Shown piece after piece: positions 36,001 through 48,999 of a stretch of 64,000 nt of DNA. The stretch is from Smittium mucronatum (lineage: Eukaryota; Kickxellomycota; Harpellomycetes; Harpellales; Legeriomycetaceae), in assembly GCA_001953115.1 (NCBI GenBank), contig LSSL01001969.1, forward strand, positions 9,197 through 73,196, read 5' to 3'. The notes under the pieces were generated by a model. That model was not told the DNA's origin. It made no database searches and saw only the letters and a program-made list of their open reading frames with translations. The first letter of the stretch is position 1, and each line of letters opens with the position of its first letter. The translations under genes were made by a program, and so were the position numbers.

Positions 36001-39000
36001 TTTTCAAAATAATAAAAATTCAAGATTATTAAATACAATGAGAAACTGGGTTTTTTAAAAAACCCGAAAATATTGACGTTTTGGCTTTTATTATATAAAT
36101 TTTTTCGTTTATTTATAAAATAAAAAATCCTGTATAGCATATGAAATAAGCATTTGGAATTTAATTCAAGAATTAAACATGTAAATTTAAAATTTCATTG
36201 TAATAAATGCATTTTTATAACATTTAATAACCAATTAATGGCTGTGATTAATTTATTACATTTCAAATAACTATATTTATATTTAAATGTTTTATTTACG
36301 GTGTATATCAAAATGTTTCGCAAAAAACATTATATTTTTTAGAAAATAAAATAAAAATGTTAAGAAATTACGCCAAAGCTTTTTTAAAAATAAATTTTCT
36401 CTCTTATTAATGAAAATCAAATAGTAAAACGAGTTAATGGCGTTTTTTATTAAGGTTTAGATTCATTATAGGACTTGATAAGCTCTATTATTTTTAGATA
36501 TTATAGGTAAATACCACTTAAATCATTTTATTTTTATTTATATATTTCAGTAGGATTATATTGATTAAAGTTGTATTATGGGGAAAAATTTCAGCATAAT
36601 GCCTATTACTTTTTTATAAATTTCTTTGGAATATTTATAAAAAAGTTGATATTTATTTAAATAAAAATAAATATGTTTTTTGAGATTATTTATCCATAAA
36701 TTTTATTTGGTTTTATTAAAAATCACAATTTTACTTTAATTTTCACATAAATTTATAAATTTTGAAAAAATATCAGTTATAATATCTTTTAAATTAATTA
36801 TGGTATATTAATCTGGAAATAAAACTGGTATTAAGTAAAAAAAATCGTCAATTTTTTAATTTTCTTTTTAACACACATTTTCATTTTGAAAGTTTCAAAA
36901 TTTTATAGTATAATTTAAAGTAATACTATGTTATACCACTTGGATGTTATATAATAAAAACGGGTTATAATTCCGTGTATTAACCCTTTATAATCCCATT
37001 AATACCTAATTTTCATGAATAGAAGTTCATAACTTTCTTAAGGGTAGAAAATAGACTCGTCCTATTGTGATTTTTTTTTTAACAGGCATTTTAATTCAAT
37101 TTAAAAAAAGAGAATAGCTCTTTATTTCAATACTAAAATCCCGAAGTTTTTCTAATCTAACAGATATATTAAGGTTATTTTTATCTAAAATTTCATTTTT
37201 ACTTGAAAATTAGAATTTTTTTTACGCAATTCTAACGAATAAAAGGGGTTTATTTAAATTCTGATATTAAGCGTCCAGTGCAATATCTAGTTTAAATTAC
37301 AGTATAAGAATTTTTTATTAAATAAAAGCATTTTAATCATTGAAAAATTTGATTTTAAATTAATATTGCAAATTAAGCATTCATTAGATAAAATGTTAAA
37401 ATATTTTTTTAAATAAATATCGATTTTTTTTAGCGAAACGCGTTATATTTATTAATCCGAGTTATTTTTCATTTTAATGCAATTTTTAAAAGTAGATATG
37501 TTTAACAAGTATTAACCTTATAATAATTTTTTTTAACATAATATAATGCTTTTTTGGATATATACTTAAAAATATCTAATTATAAATATAAATCAAAATT
37601 AAATTCATTTATCAAAACAATTATGTAAACTAAATTCCATTTTTGGGTATTTTTTATAAAATAAAGTTATATAAGTTCTCAATGTTTTTATTTGCTATTA
37701 TTACTCAAGGTTACCCTATCCGTCTTTTTAACTGTTATTTCAAAAGATTTAAAAGTAGTAATTAATATATATTTACTTTTTATTGTGAATTTTTGTACTT
37801 TAATATAAAAAAAAACACCTTTTAAAACGCAATTACTTTAATAAATAATTCAAAGCTATTCATGGTGATATTTAGCATATTTGGACATTTTTAAAAAAGC
37901 TATTTCATTATGGATCATTTATTTAATAGAAAAAAATAAAGATTCAATATCAAAAAAAATAATAATAAAGAGGGAAAAAGTTAACAAAATTCAAATTAAC
38001 ATAAGTCCCATTTATCTATATAATGTACTTATATTGATAATATCAACCATAAATCAGTTTATATGGATTAGTTTTTTTCTTTAATTTAAATTCATATAAA
38101 CCTTTCTTTGTGAAAAATATATTTATTTAATAAATTTGAATTTTACCAATTAAAATCAGATCCTTGAGAGATTTTTACTTTTATTATAATTATGACTTTT
38201 TAAAAAATAAATAACCCTAACTCACAATTTTTCTTTATAAAAACTTGTAGAAAAATACATGAAAAATTCAATTTATAAAGGTATTAATATTTTGGCTAAC
38301 CAATTATAATAGGTAATTCATAATGAAACTTAAAAAAATTGAATTTTTTCATAGGTGGCCCATTTCCTTCATTTCTCGTATAACCCATCTTAAATAAACA
38401 CAAAAAAAAGTAATTGAATTATAAAATGAGGTTACCAAAAAAAAAATGCTAACCATTATATAAATTTGGGCAGAGAAATTAAATTGGGCTTAGATTGGTC
38501 GATGTTAAAATAAATTGTAAATTATAAGGCGGTGATTTAAACAGGAAACAGTAAGATTGATAGATTTATTTGGTGGAAATTTAATATTAGATATTAGAAT
38601 TTGTGGTCATATTAGGTTATAAAATCTTTTGATAGATAAAAAAATTAAACATCAAAACCCTATAAAATATGTTAAATTAATAAAATTTAACTAAATCATG
38701 TAAAAATAGATTATTAAGCCTAAAGTTGGTTTTATAATGTAAATATCTACCATTTTATACAAATTTAGACTAATAAGATGTTATCACGTCATCTCAATCG
38801 ATTTTTTAAATAAAAAATCATTTTGTTTTTTGCACGTTGAAAAAATAAAAACAAAAAAACTGCAAATTTAATTTAAATATTTTTTGAAAGAAAAAAAGTG
38901 AAAAAAAAGTCATTAAATTTGATTAAATACAATTCATAAAAAAAAAATTGATATTTATTAAATAAATAATTTCCACTTAATCGCATCTTTATAGGTTTTA

Positions 39001-42000
39001 TTGTTCAGATTTATTTTATTTTATATCATTAATCTAAAAAATTATTTAGATTAAAATGACCCAGCTTATTTCAAAGGAATAAGAATTAAAATAACCAAAA
39101 TATCCTTGCGGGTAGCTGTAAATATTCAGAAAACCTCAAATTTTGGAGTATAGGCACAGCTAAATGCTTTAAATAACATATCACTGCTTTTTAATACCAT
39201 TTCAATAAAAATTCAATTGGTTGCAGTTTCCAGTTTTAATTTAAAATATTTTTTGATAAAAGGTTAAAAATTTACTATATAAATTCACACGTTCGGGGAT
39301 TTAAAGATTCCGAAATCTGGTCATTGAAACACTGATAATTTATTGATCAAAATTCATATTCAAGTCTTATGTAATTATGAAAAAAATGAAAAAAATGAAG
39401 CCGATTTTGAATTATATAAAATATACTATTTGATAAAAAATGAAAAAAAATGCACAGTTATTTTGATCGATGTTTTTAAGGAAAATTTTCGAAAAATTAC
39501 TTTTTTTATATCTGAAAAAAAAATTGAGAGTTAGGAGGTATGGCTTATGTTGCCAGATTCATAAAAAAATTGATGTTTTAATGTTAAATAACATCTATGG
39601 TTGGTACCAAATGACCCTTTCTTTCCAAAAATATGCATATATTTTTTGATTTATAACTGGTAAAGTTCATATATCGGGTAATACTTTCATTATAATAGAC
39701 GTGGTTAAGCATTTTTTCCTGTCTCGATACCAATTGTTTTAAAGGGCACTACCGATTCATCTTTATGGATATTTAAAAAAAAGAGATAGAAAATAAAAAA
39801 TTAATCGCTAGTTCGGAAATTCAAATATCTCTAGCGATAACTAGGCTCCTAAAAACATAAAGCGCAACAGATGTTGGTTTCATTCATTAAATAATAAAAT
39901 AGAAATTCTAAATTGAGGAGTTAAATCTTTAAAAAAACTAATATACGAAGCATTTGAGGTATTTAAATCACGTCTAATGTGATTTTTAAAGATTTATTCA
40001 GAATTTTTCCAGAGAATGGAGGAAATAACCTATTCTTAAATAAATTTTGGACAAAATAAAAAATATTTATACATCATCAAAAACTCGAATATGTACGAGA
40101 GATACGATAAATCTGCCCTACCTACCAATAATTCTCTGAAAAGATTTAATCTAACTGTAAAAAACAAACATTGAGAAAGAAGAACCCTTGAATTGATTGA
40201 ATTTATCAGACCTTCTGCAAAAATAATGTCGAAATCAAATTTATTTAACCTCCAAACTTCATCAAAATGAACTATAACAAGATTTTATTGTCAAAAAATC
40301 TAAATTTAGGACCTTCTAGGTTTGTAATTTTATTAAGAGTAATTTATTCAAGTAATCAAACTAGAATATCTTAGTTTTGGAATTCTTCGATTCCAATGAA
40401 TCAACTTTGAACATTAATTCAATATTCTAGAGAAATTTTCATCATTTTTTATATTTTTTATTTTATTTTGCAAAGATTTATTATAGATTGGAGAGAGATA
40501 TTCTGTAAATTCCAGATATTATTTTTATAAAAAAAATAAAGAAATAAATTTAAATATGTTGCTTTATTTTTGAAAATAATTTAAAACCCGAATTTTTTTT
40601 GACACTTATTATCAGCAGATTAAATATCGGTCCTATTAATAAAATTAAGAGAAAATAAGTTTTATTCTAGTTTTTAGTATAGAGCATTAATACTAAATCA
40701 AAATCGGATCCCTTTTATTATAAAAAATAAATTATAAATTAAACAGCACTGATTACAAATTTTTTTTTAATTCAATAAATATATTTTAAATACGATTTTA
40801 TAAAAAAACAAAATTTTAAAATTTTACGTGTAGATTTTATCAAAGATTTAAAAATAATCTGATGAGTAATGAAGTCTTGAATTAAAATTAGAAGCAAAAA
40901 AATCAATTAATAAGAAACAGATTATTAAACAGAATTTTTTTTTTATGTTTTTATTATTGGCTATTAATGTCATTCTGGGTTGGGCATGAGTTGATAAAAG
41001 TTATCATTTGGGGATATGTATAAAAATTATTTGGAAAGGGAATGGCTCGGGTTTATTATATTTTATTTGCTGGATAAGGTATCTTTTTGAGTTTTTAAAT
41101 ATTTACATAGATGATTAGCAAGGAATCAGTTGATTTTGTAGCTGGAGTTATTATTACTCATTTTTTGAGCATATGATTGAGATTTTTCAAGTATTAATCA
41201 TTATTTAAAGATTTATCAATACTGATTTTATTTGCGTCATTTAGTTTTTGATAAATTGTCACGTTTGGCTTGAAGTGTGCATATATTGTACATAGCAATT
41301 TCACGAAAAGAAAAGGCTTGGTGTTGATAATAAATATAAATATATATTGGGTAAAATAGTTAATTTTTAAATTATATTGGGGTAATATATAAATATCTGA
41401 TTTCATTAGGTAGAGGTAGATCAATAATATAATTCTTGTTTGCAAGCAGGTTGTGTAAAAAATCTGGCTTTCGTTGAAAGCTAATAAAGTTGGTTCATAA
41501 TTGCTCACTTTTTTTTACTTAGATAGAGGTATAGTGTCAAAATGGATCTTCTTAGGTATGAAAATGTTATTCGTACTCTATAGGATTAGGATGAGGTGGG
41601 GGGAATATATAGAAATGTTTTGGGTAAGATATGAGAGTTTCAAGAGTATTATTCTGATTTTAGTTTATAAAATGCAAGATGAATAAAATTGCTCGGAGAA
41701 GATATAAGAAGGCAGATATCTCTCTGTTTTAGAAATTGATCAAATAAACGATTGAGTTAGCTACCACTAATTTTATAGTATAATTATATTCTGATTAACG
41801 GATTTTAATTTGCTTAAACTAATTTAATTATCCCGAGAAATATGCTTTAATTTTTGAAAATTATGTATTTTCATTCCTTTTTTATAATAAAATGTTCATT
41901 CTTTTTTTGGTTTGTTTTTTTGTAAATTCGACTTAAACGAATATTTTTTTGGAAAGTGTAATTAAATTAGTCAATTTTTTAAATAGTGATGTTTTAAATT

Positions 42001-44490
42001 ATATAGGCAATTATTATGAATTTATTCGAACTTTACAGAACTTATCTTGACTGGAAATAGTTTCAAAAATAAATCTCCCCGTTTTCTACTCACCTTGATT
42101 CAATTCAATTTCAATTTATCTTTTCCAGTTATATTATTATTTTTTTACTATAAAATTCCAGATATATTGGCTAGCTTGTTTTTTTTTGTTAATTTTTTTT
42201 TCTAAGCTAAAAAAAATCCGGGAATTATTTGTGAACCAAGTATAAAAAGAGAAGAAGGATAATTTCCGTCGAAGTGGCCACCATTATTACATACTTTCTA
42301 TCACTTATATGTTGCAATTGGACTCTAAACATAAATAAAAACTACCAAAATACTAATATTTTTACTGTACCTTACCTCAAACTCCATAACTTTACTACTT
42401 CAGGAAACTTATACAAAAAATTCACGGAACTTTGATATGATAAAAAATAGAAAATATATTAAAAGTGGATTTTTCGACCGAATTTAGCAAATTATATAAA
42501 TTTAGATAGACTTAGCTTTAATTTTCGGTTATTGAAAAAATAAATCAAAAATTAATAATCAAAAATAAATCATTAATCATAAAATCAACAAATTAATTAT
42601 TTTTGCTATAATACTGAAAGTACTTTATTTTCGTATTGTAAACTTACTAATTATTTTCAATGAATTTTCCCAATTTTTTTAAACATTTTTCATTGTTGAA
42701 GTTTTATTTTATTAAATTAATAAATATTATTTATTCAAATCATTGTTTATCAGGTTTCTGTATACAAGGAAAAATAACCAACAAATATGAAATTACTGAT
42801 CCTAAATATCAGTGAATATGCAAACAAATTAATAATTCTGGCACCTTTAAGAGTAAATTACCAGTTAAAACTTATTTGAAATTGAATGGCTAATTATATG
42901 TCAAATTTCTTTGTTAAATTGACTCAGTAAAACAGGTTGAAAGAAAAAAAGTTGCTATTTTAGAATGTGATATCTTCTTTATGGCTTAAAAAAATATTAT
43001 TGCAAAAATAAGTATAAAATAAATTTCAAAAATAATTTTAGGAAGAGAAAATTGATCTTTTGAGAGAAAATTTTCTTTATTTTCATAAAAATAAAACTGT
43101 TTTAAATATTTTGGCAGCAGCTCTAGTAAAAACTTTTTTAATTTAGATACACAGCAGTATTATTACTTCCTTATCATATTTTACAAAGTTGAATATGAGC
43201 CTTTTGAAGATACTTGATATTACTACACCATGATGTGTAATTTAGGATTAATCTAGCATTTTAGTAAGGTATTAATAAAATTAATGTTTAGTTGTGGTCT
43301 CATTTATGTGATTAAGTAATATTTGGATATTGGTACGTTTTAGTTGATAATACGTACAAATATCGAATAAATTTTTATAAGTTTTTTTGATACGATATTA
43401 TCGATAGAAAAATCTGAAGTGAAAACTAAAATATTTCTGATATATCTTTTTATTTTTGCTATTATGGAGTTTTAAATCCTATGTATTAACCCAAAAGAAA
43501 ATAGATACCTATTTTTTTTATTTATACTTTTATATTTTGTTATTATTTTTACAATCCTGAATAAAATTCTGATTATAATTTCAATTATGCTGAAGTAGGG
43601 TGTAGGGGAATTATTTTTTTTTGCGAGTTTACTCCTTCAGATAAAATGCAGCTATGAGAAGCATGATATATTAAGATTTCTGGTTATGTCGAATAGGAGA
43701 TAAGTTGGTTTTTTCTTTCTTTTTCTCTTAGTTTATAATATAATAAATTTAAAAATTACAATTTGAAAAGTTCCTCTTATGGCTTAGTTCTTACATATGC
43801 TCCTCTAAATCAAAATTATTAATTTTATTTTGGATATTACACCTTCTATGAAATCCTTTATATTTAAAAATATTTAATTCCTTCCCATTCATTTAATCCC
43901 GATACTATCTGGTATTTATTGTAAGTATATATAGTAGGTTTAATAAAATTCTTTATTTAGTTCATGTAGATGGATTTTTAAACCTCTCCAAGACTATCTT
44001 GGTTTTATATAATAAACATATTCCTAATATTTCTATCAATTACTGCTTTAATAAATGTAAATTTTCACTCCCAATTATTTATTTTTTGCAAATGAATGTG
44101 CCAGAAAGTTTACTTTATGGCTGAGTTGAACTATTACTGTCTCTTTTTTACAGATATTTTAGCTTAGAAGCTGCTGATTTATATAATTATATCTTTTTTT
44201 CTCTTTATTTACCTTTAACTAAAAAATATAAATTTAATGGATGTATCTGAAGGAATATATTTTTTGGGATTTGAACCTGTTTCCTTGTGAATTTAGGCGC
44301 CAAGGTTTTTTCTTGAAAAAAAAAAAAGATTTCCGATTCTTTAGTCAGATAACACGAGTGTTGTTTTTAGCCTCAACTTAAGTTTGGATAATAATATATT
44401 TGATTCTTGAAATAAATGGCATTGTCGCATATTAAGGTTATTAAATTCAACATCAACCATGATTTGCATATATTATACACCTTTTCAGGA
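24001..44490. other. AT-rich gene desert
   Basis: About 20 kb of A/T-run sequence with no recognisable coding region, RNA gene or intact element. Frames above 60 codons in it, such as 33296-33601 (101 codons) and 41194-41508 (104 codons), are composed of AT-rich codons without motifs. A C13 tract lies at 25177-25189 and a short (ATAAA)n repeat near 34823-34848. The patch 40970-41750 is somewhat richer in G and could be an older relic, but nothing in it can be named. The patch 43560-44400 includes a lone GGTTCAAATCC on the minus strand, discussed under rejected observations. Confidence 0.55.
25177..25189 (+). repeat. C13 homopolymer tract
   Basis: Thirteen consecutive C in AT-rich sequence. 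Confidence 0.9.
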
Positions 44491-44492
44491 CC

Positions 44493-44590
44493 AAATTCGA
44501 AAAAATTAACACCAATTGCAAAAAAATTAAAAATAGTTCAAAAAAAGTCCAATAAATTAAAAAAAAAGTAAAAATGAATTAAAAAAAGTA
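44493..44590 (-). repeat. Degenerate ~20-bp tandem repeats beyond the 3' end of transposase relic 1
   Basis: About five degenerate units built on CCAAT----AAAAAAATTAAA, including GTCCAATAAATTAAA. A similar array built on GTCCAATAGATTTAAA lies at the same relative place beside transposase relic 2 (52004-52086). This suggests subterminal repeats belonging to the element. Confidence 0.45.
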
Positions 44591-44599
44591 ACACAAGTT

Positions 44600-45695
44600 T
44601 CGGAAGGTAAAACTGAGAAGCTTAAAATTTATAAATCAGTAACAGAACTGCATATTCAATAGCTCTATCGCATCTGAAAAAACCTTCTACATGTTTTCAA
44701 TAAACTTTCGTCACATTTCTTGAGTTACTACTGCATATGAGTAGTTAGTTTTATTCTCTATGATTATTTTGACTCACTCAACTCGTGGCGTTCTCCATTA
44801 GGATCTTCATTATTCATTATTCATTATTTTGATATCATCAAAGAAAAAATTCTTAGTAATAGATTTGATTACAGTCCATGCATTTTCTATTGGATTTGGC
44901 ATAGGAGAATATGGGCTTAGATGAAGTAGCTATATCTCTTCATAAATAGAAATAGCATCCAGAATAATATTGTGACAGGTCGCATTATCCTAAATAATGA
45001 CGATATTTGATGATGATGCACCAATTTTAATCCCCTCATTCGTCATTCCCTTAATCAATTCATCACAATCAACTGATCTATAGCTATTTCTTTTTGTTTT
45101 AAAATGCAAAATACCAAGGTTTGAAATCCTAGCAATCATATGAAAATTTGAACCTTTAATTTTTGGGAGCTTTAACATGGTATTCTGATCTTTTTTTGAT
45201 CTTCCTCTAAATCTCCTCAAAAATAGGTTTAAATTAATTTCATTGATAAACATGAAGAAATTTCCTAAACTGGAATATTGTAGAAAATTTACTACGTAAT
45301 TTTTACACTTGACTTTATTTTCCTAACAGTTAACTTGGGATGGCTCCATGTGCATTCCTTTAACTATAAATGTTTTAAAATACAGATTTTTTCTAATTGT
45401 CTGCGATGTTACTAGAAAATCAAATTCCAATTTTAAAAAATCTTTTAATTCTTTAAGCGTGTAAAGCGGAGTTTTTCAATTTTTTCGACCGAAAATTCCA
45501 TATGATTCTCAAGTATTTTTGTGAAACCTAAACTATTTCCACTCCTATTTTTTCGGCTGATGGATCCAGATTTTATCCAAAAATCAGCAGTATAATTTGG
45601 TATTTAATGAGAAATTAATAAACTGGTGTATTGGACTCCACTTTCAGCTTATTTTACAACTGCCTCTCTAACATAATAGGGGTATTTTTTGTAAA
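44600..45695 (-). pseudogene. Decayed IS630/Tc1/mariner-type transposase, relic 1
   Basis: The remains read in family order on the minus strand. First comes an N-terminal helix-turn-helix-like part (VREAVVK-AESG, about 45690-45560), then TLKELKDFLKLEFDF and TSQTIRKNL (45460-45390). Next is the DDE core MFINEINLNLFLRRFRGRSK (from 45253), then IIQ/stop-DNATCH, and LSPYSPMPNPIENAW with a C-terminal EM--KFIEN block. In-frame stops precede DNATCH and LLHLSPY, another lies near 45330, and at least one frameshift is needed. The first catalytic Asp of F-I-D-E is Asn here, while the second Asp (DNA-CH) and the Glu of NPIEN remain. The longest intact piece is 87 codons (44990-45253). It is clearly inactive. 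Superfamily assignment comes from the recognised motifs; family level is uncertain. Confidence 0.8.
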
Positions 45696-46212
45696 AAAAA
45701 CCTACCGTTTCATTTAAATAATTGTTAATTTCAGATAAATAAATAATTGATTTTAGCTAATTAGGCAAAAAAAAGGATTTTGATTGATTCGAAACAAAGT
45801 GAAAATTTTGAGAGCTAATTTTCATTTTTTTAGTATTATTTGGAGGTTGAAATATTAAGAAAAAAGAACTATACCTCCTTTGAATATGAATATTATTTCT
45901 CAAAACCCCCGATTAATTTTTAAGAAAAAAATTGTGACATAATTAATAAATATCAATGATTACAATTTAATTTATTTAAATTTTAGCAAAAACCATTCGC
46001 AAATTTTCATCAAACATAAAATTGATAAATATCTTCATGTGACGTAATTTAAATTTTCACAATTCCAAACATAATATAAAAATATCATGTAAAAACATTT
46101 GGAGATGTTTTAAAAATATAAAAAACACCATATACGAACATCATTATCAATATTTATTAAATACCAAAAAAAATGGTCAGTATTTTATAGTTAAACTAAA
46201 TGAGTGGCTTTT

Positions 46213-46349
46213 GGTACTACAGTTTCAACTTTCGAAATCGGACTTATTTTTTTCGAATCCATTTTTACTTTTTTTGTAATTGGTTGGACTTTTTTCGAAC
46301 TCATTTTTAATTTTTTTCTGTAATTGGTGTTACTTTTTTCGAATTTGAC
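46213..46349 (-). repeat. Tandem repeats of about 45 bp
   Basis: Units at about 46242-46287 and 46288-46331, flanked by partial units. Each has ACTT-TTTTTTCGAA, CATTTTTA, and TGTAATTGGT. An 87-codon minus-strand frame (46191-46454) reads them as a repeating K-MxSKKxxPITKK pattern, but its remainder is low-complexity, so I treat this as a repeat rather than a gene. It lies on the 5' side of transposase relic 1. Confidence 0.6.
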
Positions 46350-47949
46350 CCTGAAAAGGTGTATATCGCCAGTGGTGCTAAACTTTACGTTGAAAAGTAA
46401 TAAGGGCTGATAAAACTCAAAAATAATAATAGGAAAAAAATTAATGATCCACACTTATAATTTAAATTCTACAGAAAAAAACATTTTTACACAGATTAAG
46501 AATCTGACCTATAATTTTTGTATAAAAAAAAGTATTTTTCAACATAAATTTTATTTAAAATTAATTGGGAAATTACTTACAAAAAAAAAGTGTATTGCAC
46601 ATTTGGATTAATATATTTATTTTTTAAAAAATTTTAGTTTTCTTTAATCATAATTTTGAAGAATTGGTTTTTACCGAGATAAGATTGAATAGATATTCTT
46701 ATTTTTTCTACCAATTGATTAAAATGGATTTTTCCCCCATGACTCATTGTAAATTTTGAACTTATTTTGAAATCTTTTGGTAATAAAGCTCTTGAAAGTG
46801 GTATTATGCTTTATTTAGACTCTTTTATTTTTTCACGAATTAAAAAACGACAAATAGATTTCAATACTTGATTTTATTAAATATTTAACTATGTAATGAT
46901 GTTTTATGTTAGGTATTTGAAAATTAATTGAAAAAAAAAACAGATTTGAATGTAAAAAAAAAAACAAATGAAGATATTAAGGTATCATTATACTCAATAG
47001 TATACATTGAGCACCCTTCTTATATATATCTTTAGCATTTATAGGATTTTTTTTTCTGGAATTAAAGTTTTTCAATGAATGAAAGCTCCCGTATTCTTGT
47101 TCTAGTGATTTCTAAAGAATATAACCTTGTAATTTAGAGTACTAGTGAAGAATTTTTTCTGTTTAACTATTGCTCTTTATGCAAATAAATTGAGAGATTT
47201 TTTTTTATTGGAAACCGACATCCTAATACGAATTCAACTTGGTATAAAAAAAGTAAGTTCTAACTAGATAGAAATATCTGAAATATACTTTATCTTTGGG
47301 TTACATATAAATGCTTCTTTTTGGGCTTATAATAATATTTTCGAATGAATTTTTATCAAAACTCAAACTGAAAGAATTTTTGGTGAGTTTTTTTAAAATA
47401 AAAGTGGACGGATAAAGTTTTTATTAGTAAGAATGATTTAAAATTACATTTCTAGATAATACTTTTTAAATTTAAATTTTTTAATTTTAAAGGAAAAAAA
47501 TACGATAAATCAATAGTTGATTGAATATAACGATGCTAAACTAGCTATTCATTTAACAGTCTATATTTTTTATTTAGTTTTATTAGTAAAATTTTGTAAA
47601 CTAAAAATAATAATATTTAGCTTTTATAAAATTACACATGTATCTTTTTAATTTTTTTATGGCTAAAAACAGTGAATATAAATAAACAAAAAACCAACCA
47701 AAACTTATAGGCTTCCCTTTTTTAATTACCTCTTTTCTAACATTTTTGTTTTTTATTCCTAGTATGGTTTTTGAAATCAAATTGGTTTTTCCAAAATCGC
47801 TTAGTACAGTATATACTTGATGAAATTTTTATTTTTTTATATAAAAAGCTTACAAAAACAATATATTTCAGTAAATATGGTCATATTTCTCTTGCAGTAA
47901 ACTATTTAGCGGCCATTTAAAGCGGTATACATCTTTTTGAATGATTGAA

Positions 47950-48990
47950 CCCAGAACTAAAAGCTTTTTTTTGAGAAAAGGAGGCTTTTCAAAATGAAAT
48001 GAGTGAATCAAATTTTTATATTTATCGGGAATCTCTTTGTAATTATCTGGATTTTAAACATTGACCAAATCTTTGAGATTTTACATAGGCTTTGATATAT
48101 TTGGAATATCTTTTTCTTCAACGAATAATTCAATTATTGAATCCATAAAGCCCAAAAATTCTTTGCGTTTAAAAAAAACATAATCTCCTTTCAATTTAAA
48201 ATCAGATCTTTCTATAGCGTTATTTTTACTGGGCCCATAAATATTTTCACCCTCATAAATTTTTTGGTTTTTATTGAAAAAGTTCTTTTTAACAAAAACA
48301 GTATCTATTTTCGTTTCACGATTGTCCTACCATTTTTCAATAAATAAAACTTTTCTTTTTTCAATCATCTCTCTGCTCAACATCCTTGTAAAAAAAAAAA
48401 AAACATCACGGAGCTCCTTTTTCAAACTTTTGTGTCTATATCACAATTTTCTAATATATCTGTAGGTATGAAATTTAATCTTTCTGCTAACTCGAATATT
48501 TTCTCAATTGAATTGATAATTGCAGCTGAATTATCTGCTGTTATATTTTTTTTTATAAGTTTAAAACTGAACTACTAAAGTTTTCTTTCAATTTATTGAA
48601 AGTTCACATATAGAACACTTGTTTTTTTCTCTGTCAAACATATCTTAAAAGGAAATAATTTTATTTTCAACTCAGAGTTCCGACAACCATCACCGGATAT
48701 GCATAGATTATTAATTTTTGAGTCCCATCAACACGAATTTTTTTTAAATTTTTAGATTTTCCTATGGCTTTCTTTGAATATAAAGATATCTTGAACTCAT
48801 CATTATTTCCCATGCTGATATAAAATTGATTATTATTTGCTAATTTATTTTTAATTTTTTCTTTTATCGAATCTACATATTTACTGTATTTTGTTTTTTT
48901 ATTTTTGAGCTTAGATATATTGGTTTTAAAGTTATTGACATCTTGAATTGAAATGTGTATTCCCTGTAAAAAATCTTTTCTGAAAGTTTT
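47950..48990 (-). pseudogene. Decayed MULE-like transposase, relic 1
   Basis: Minus-strand fragments follow the order of MULE-type transposases. A central part reads IRVDGTQK and ISGDGCRNSEL (about 48760-48660). Next comes TADNSAAIINSIEKIFELAE (about 48545-48485), matching the ADA--AI-N block. A stretch with FIEKW and YEGENIYGPSKNNAIER (48207-48236 for GPSKNNAIER) follows, and then FKRKEFLGFMDSI. In MULE transposases the STNNAIE block follows a W--WY-G region and is itself followed by an R--L--F region, as here. Several stops and frameshifts break it, including one at a poly-A/T slip near 48390. Assignment is from motif order and is moderately confident. The plus-strand 63-codon frame inside it is an antisense shadow. 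Confidence 0.6.
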
Positions 48991-48999
48991 TAATGGCTT

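Noticed and set aside
41194..41508. 104-codon minus-strand frame
   Set aside because: Low-complexity I/L/Y/N-rich translation without motif; expected at this composition.
44250..44310. Minus-strand GGTTCAAATCC resembling a tRNA B box
   Set aside because: No T-stem pairing, no A box or acceptor stem at the right distance, so it is not a tRNA gene.
43560..44400. Possible insertion of mitochondrial DNA, suggested by tRNA-like phrases
   Set aside because: No mitochondrial protein or rRNA block could be recognised; the resemblance is limited to short AT-rich words.
24001..44490. AT-rich desert as a centromere
   Set aside because: No satellite array or higher-order repeat is visible; AT content alone is not evidence.
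48274..48465. 63-codon plus-strand frame
   Set aside because: Antisense shadow of the MULE-like relic, running through a poly-A tract.
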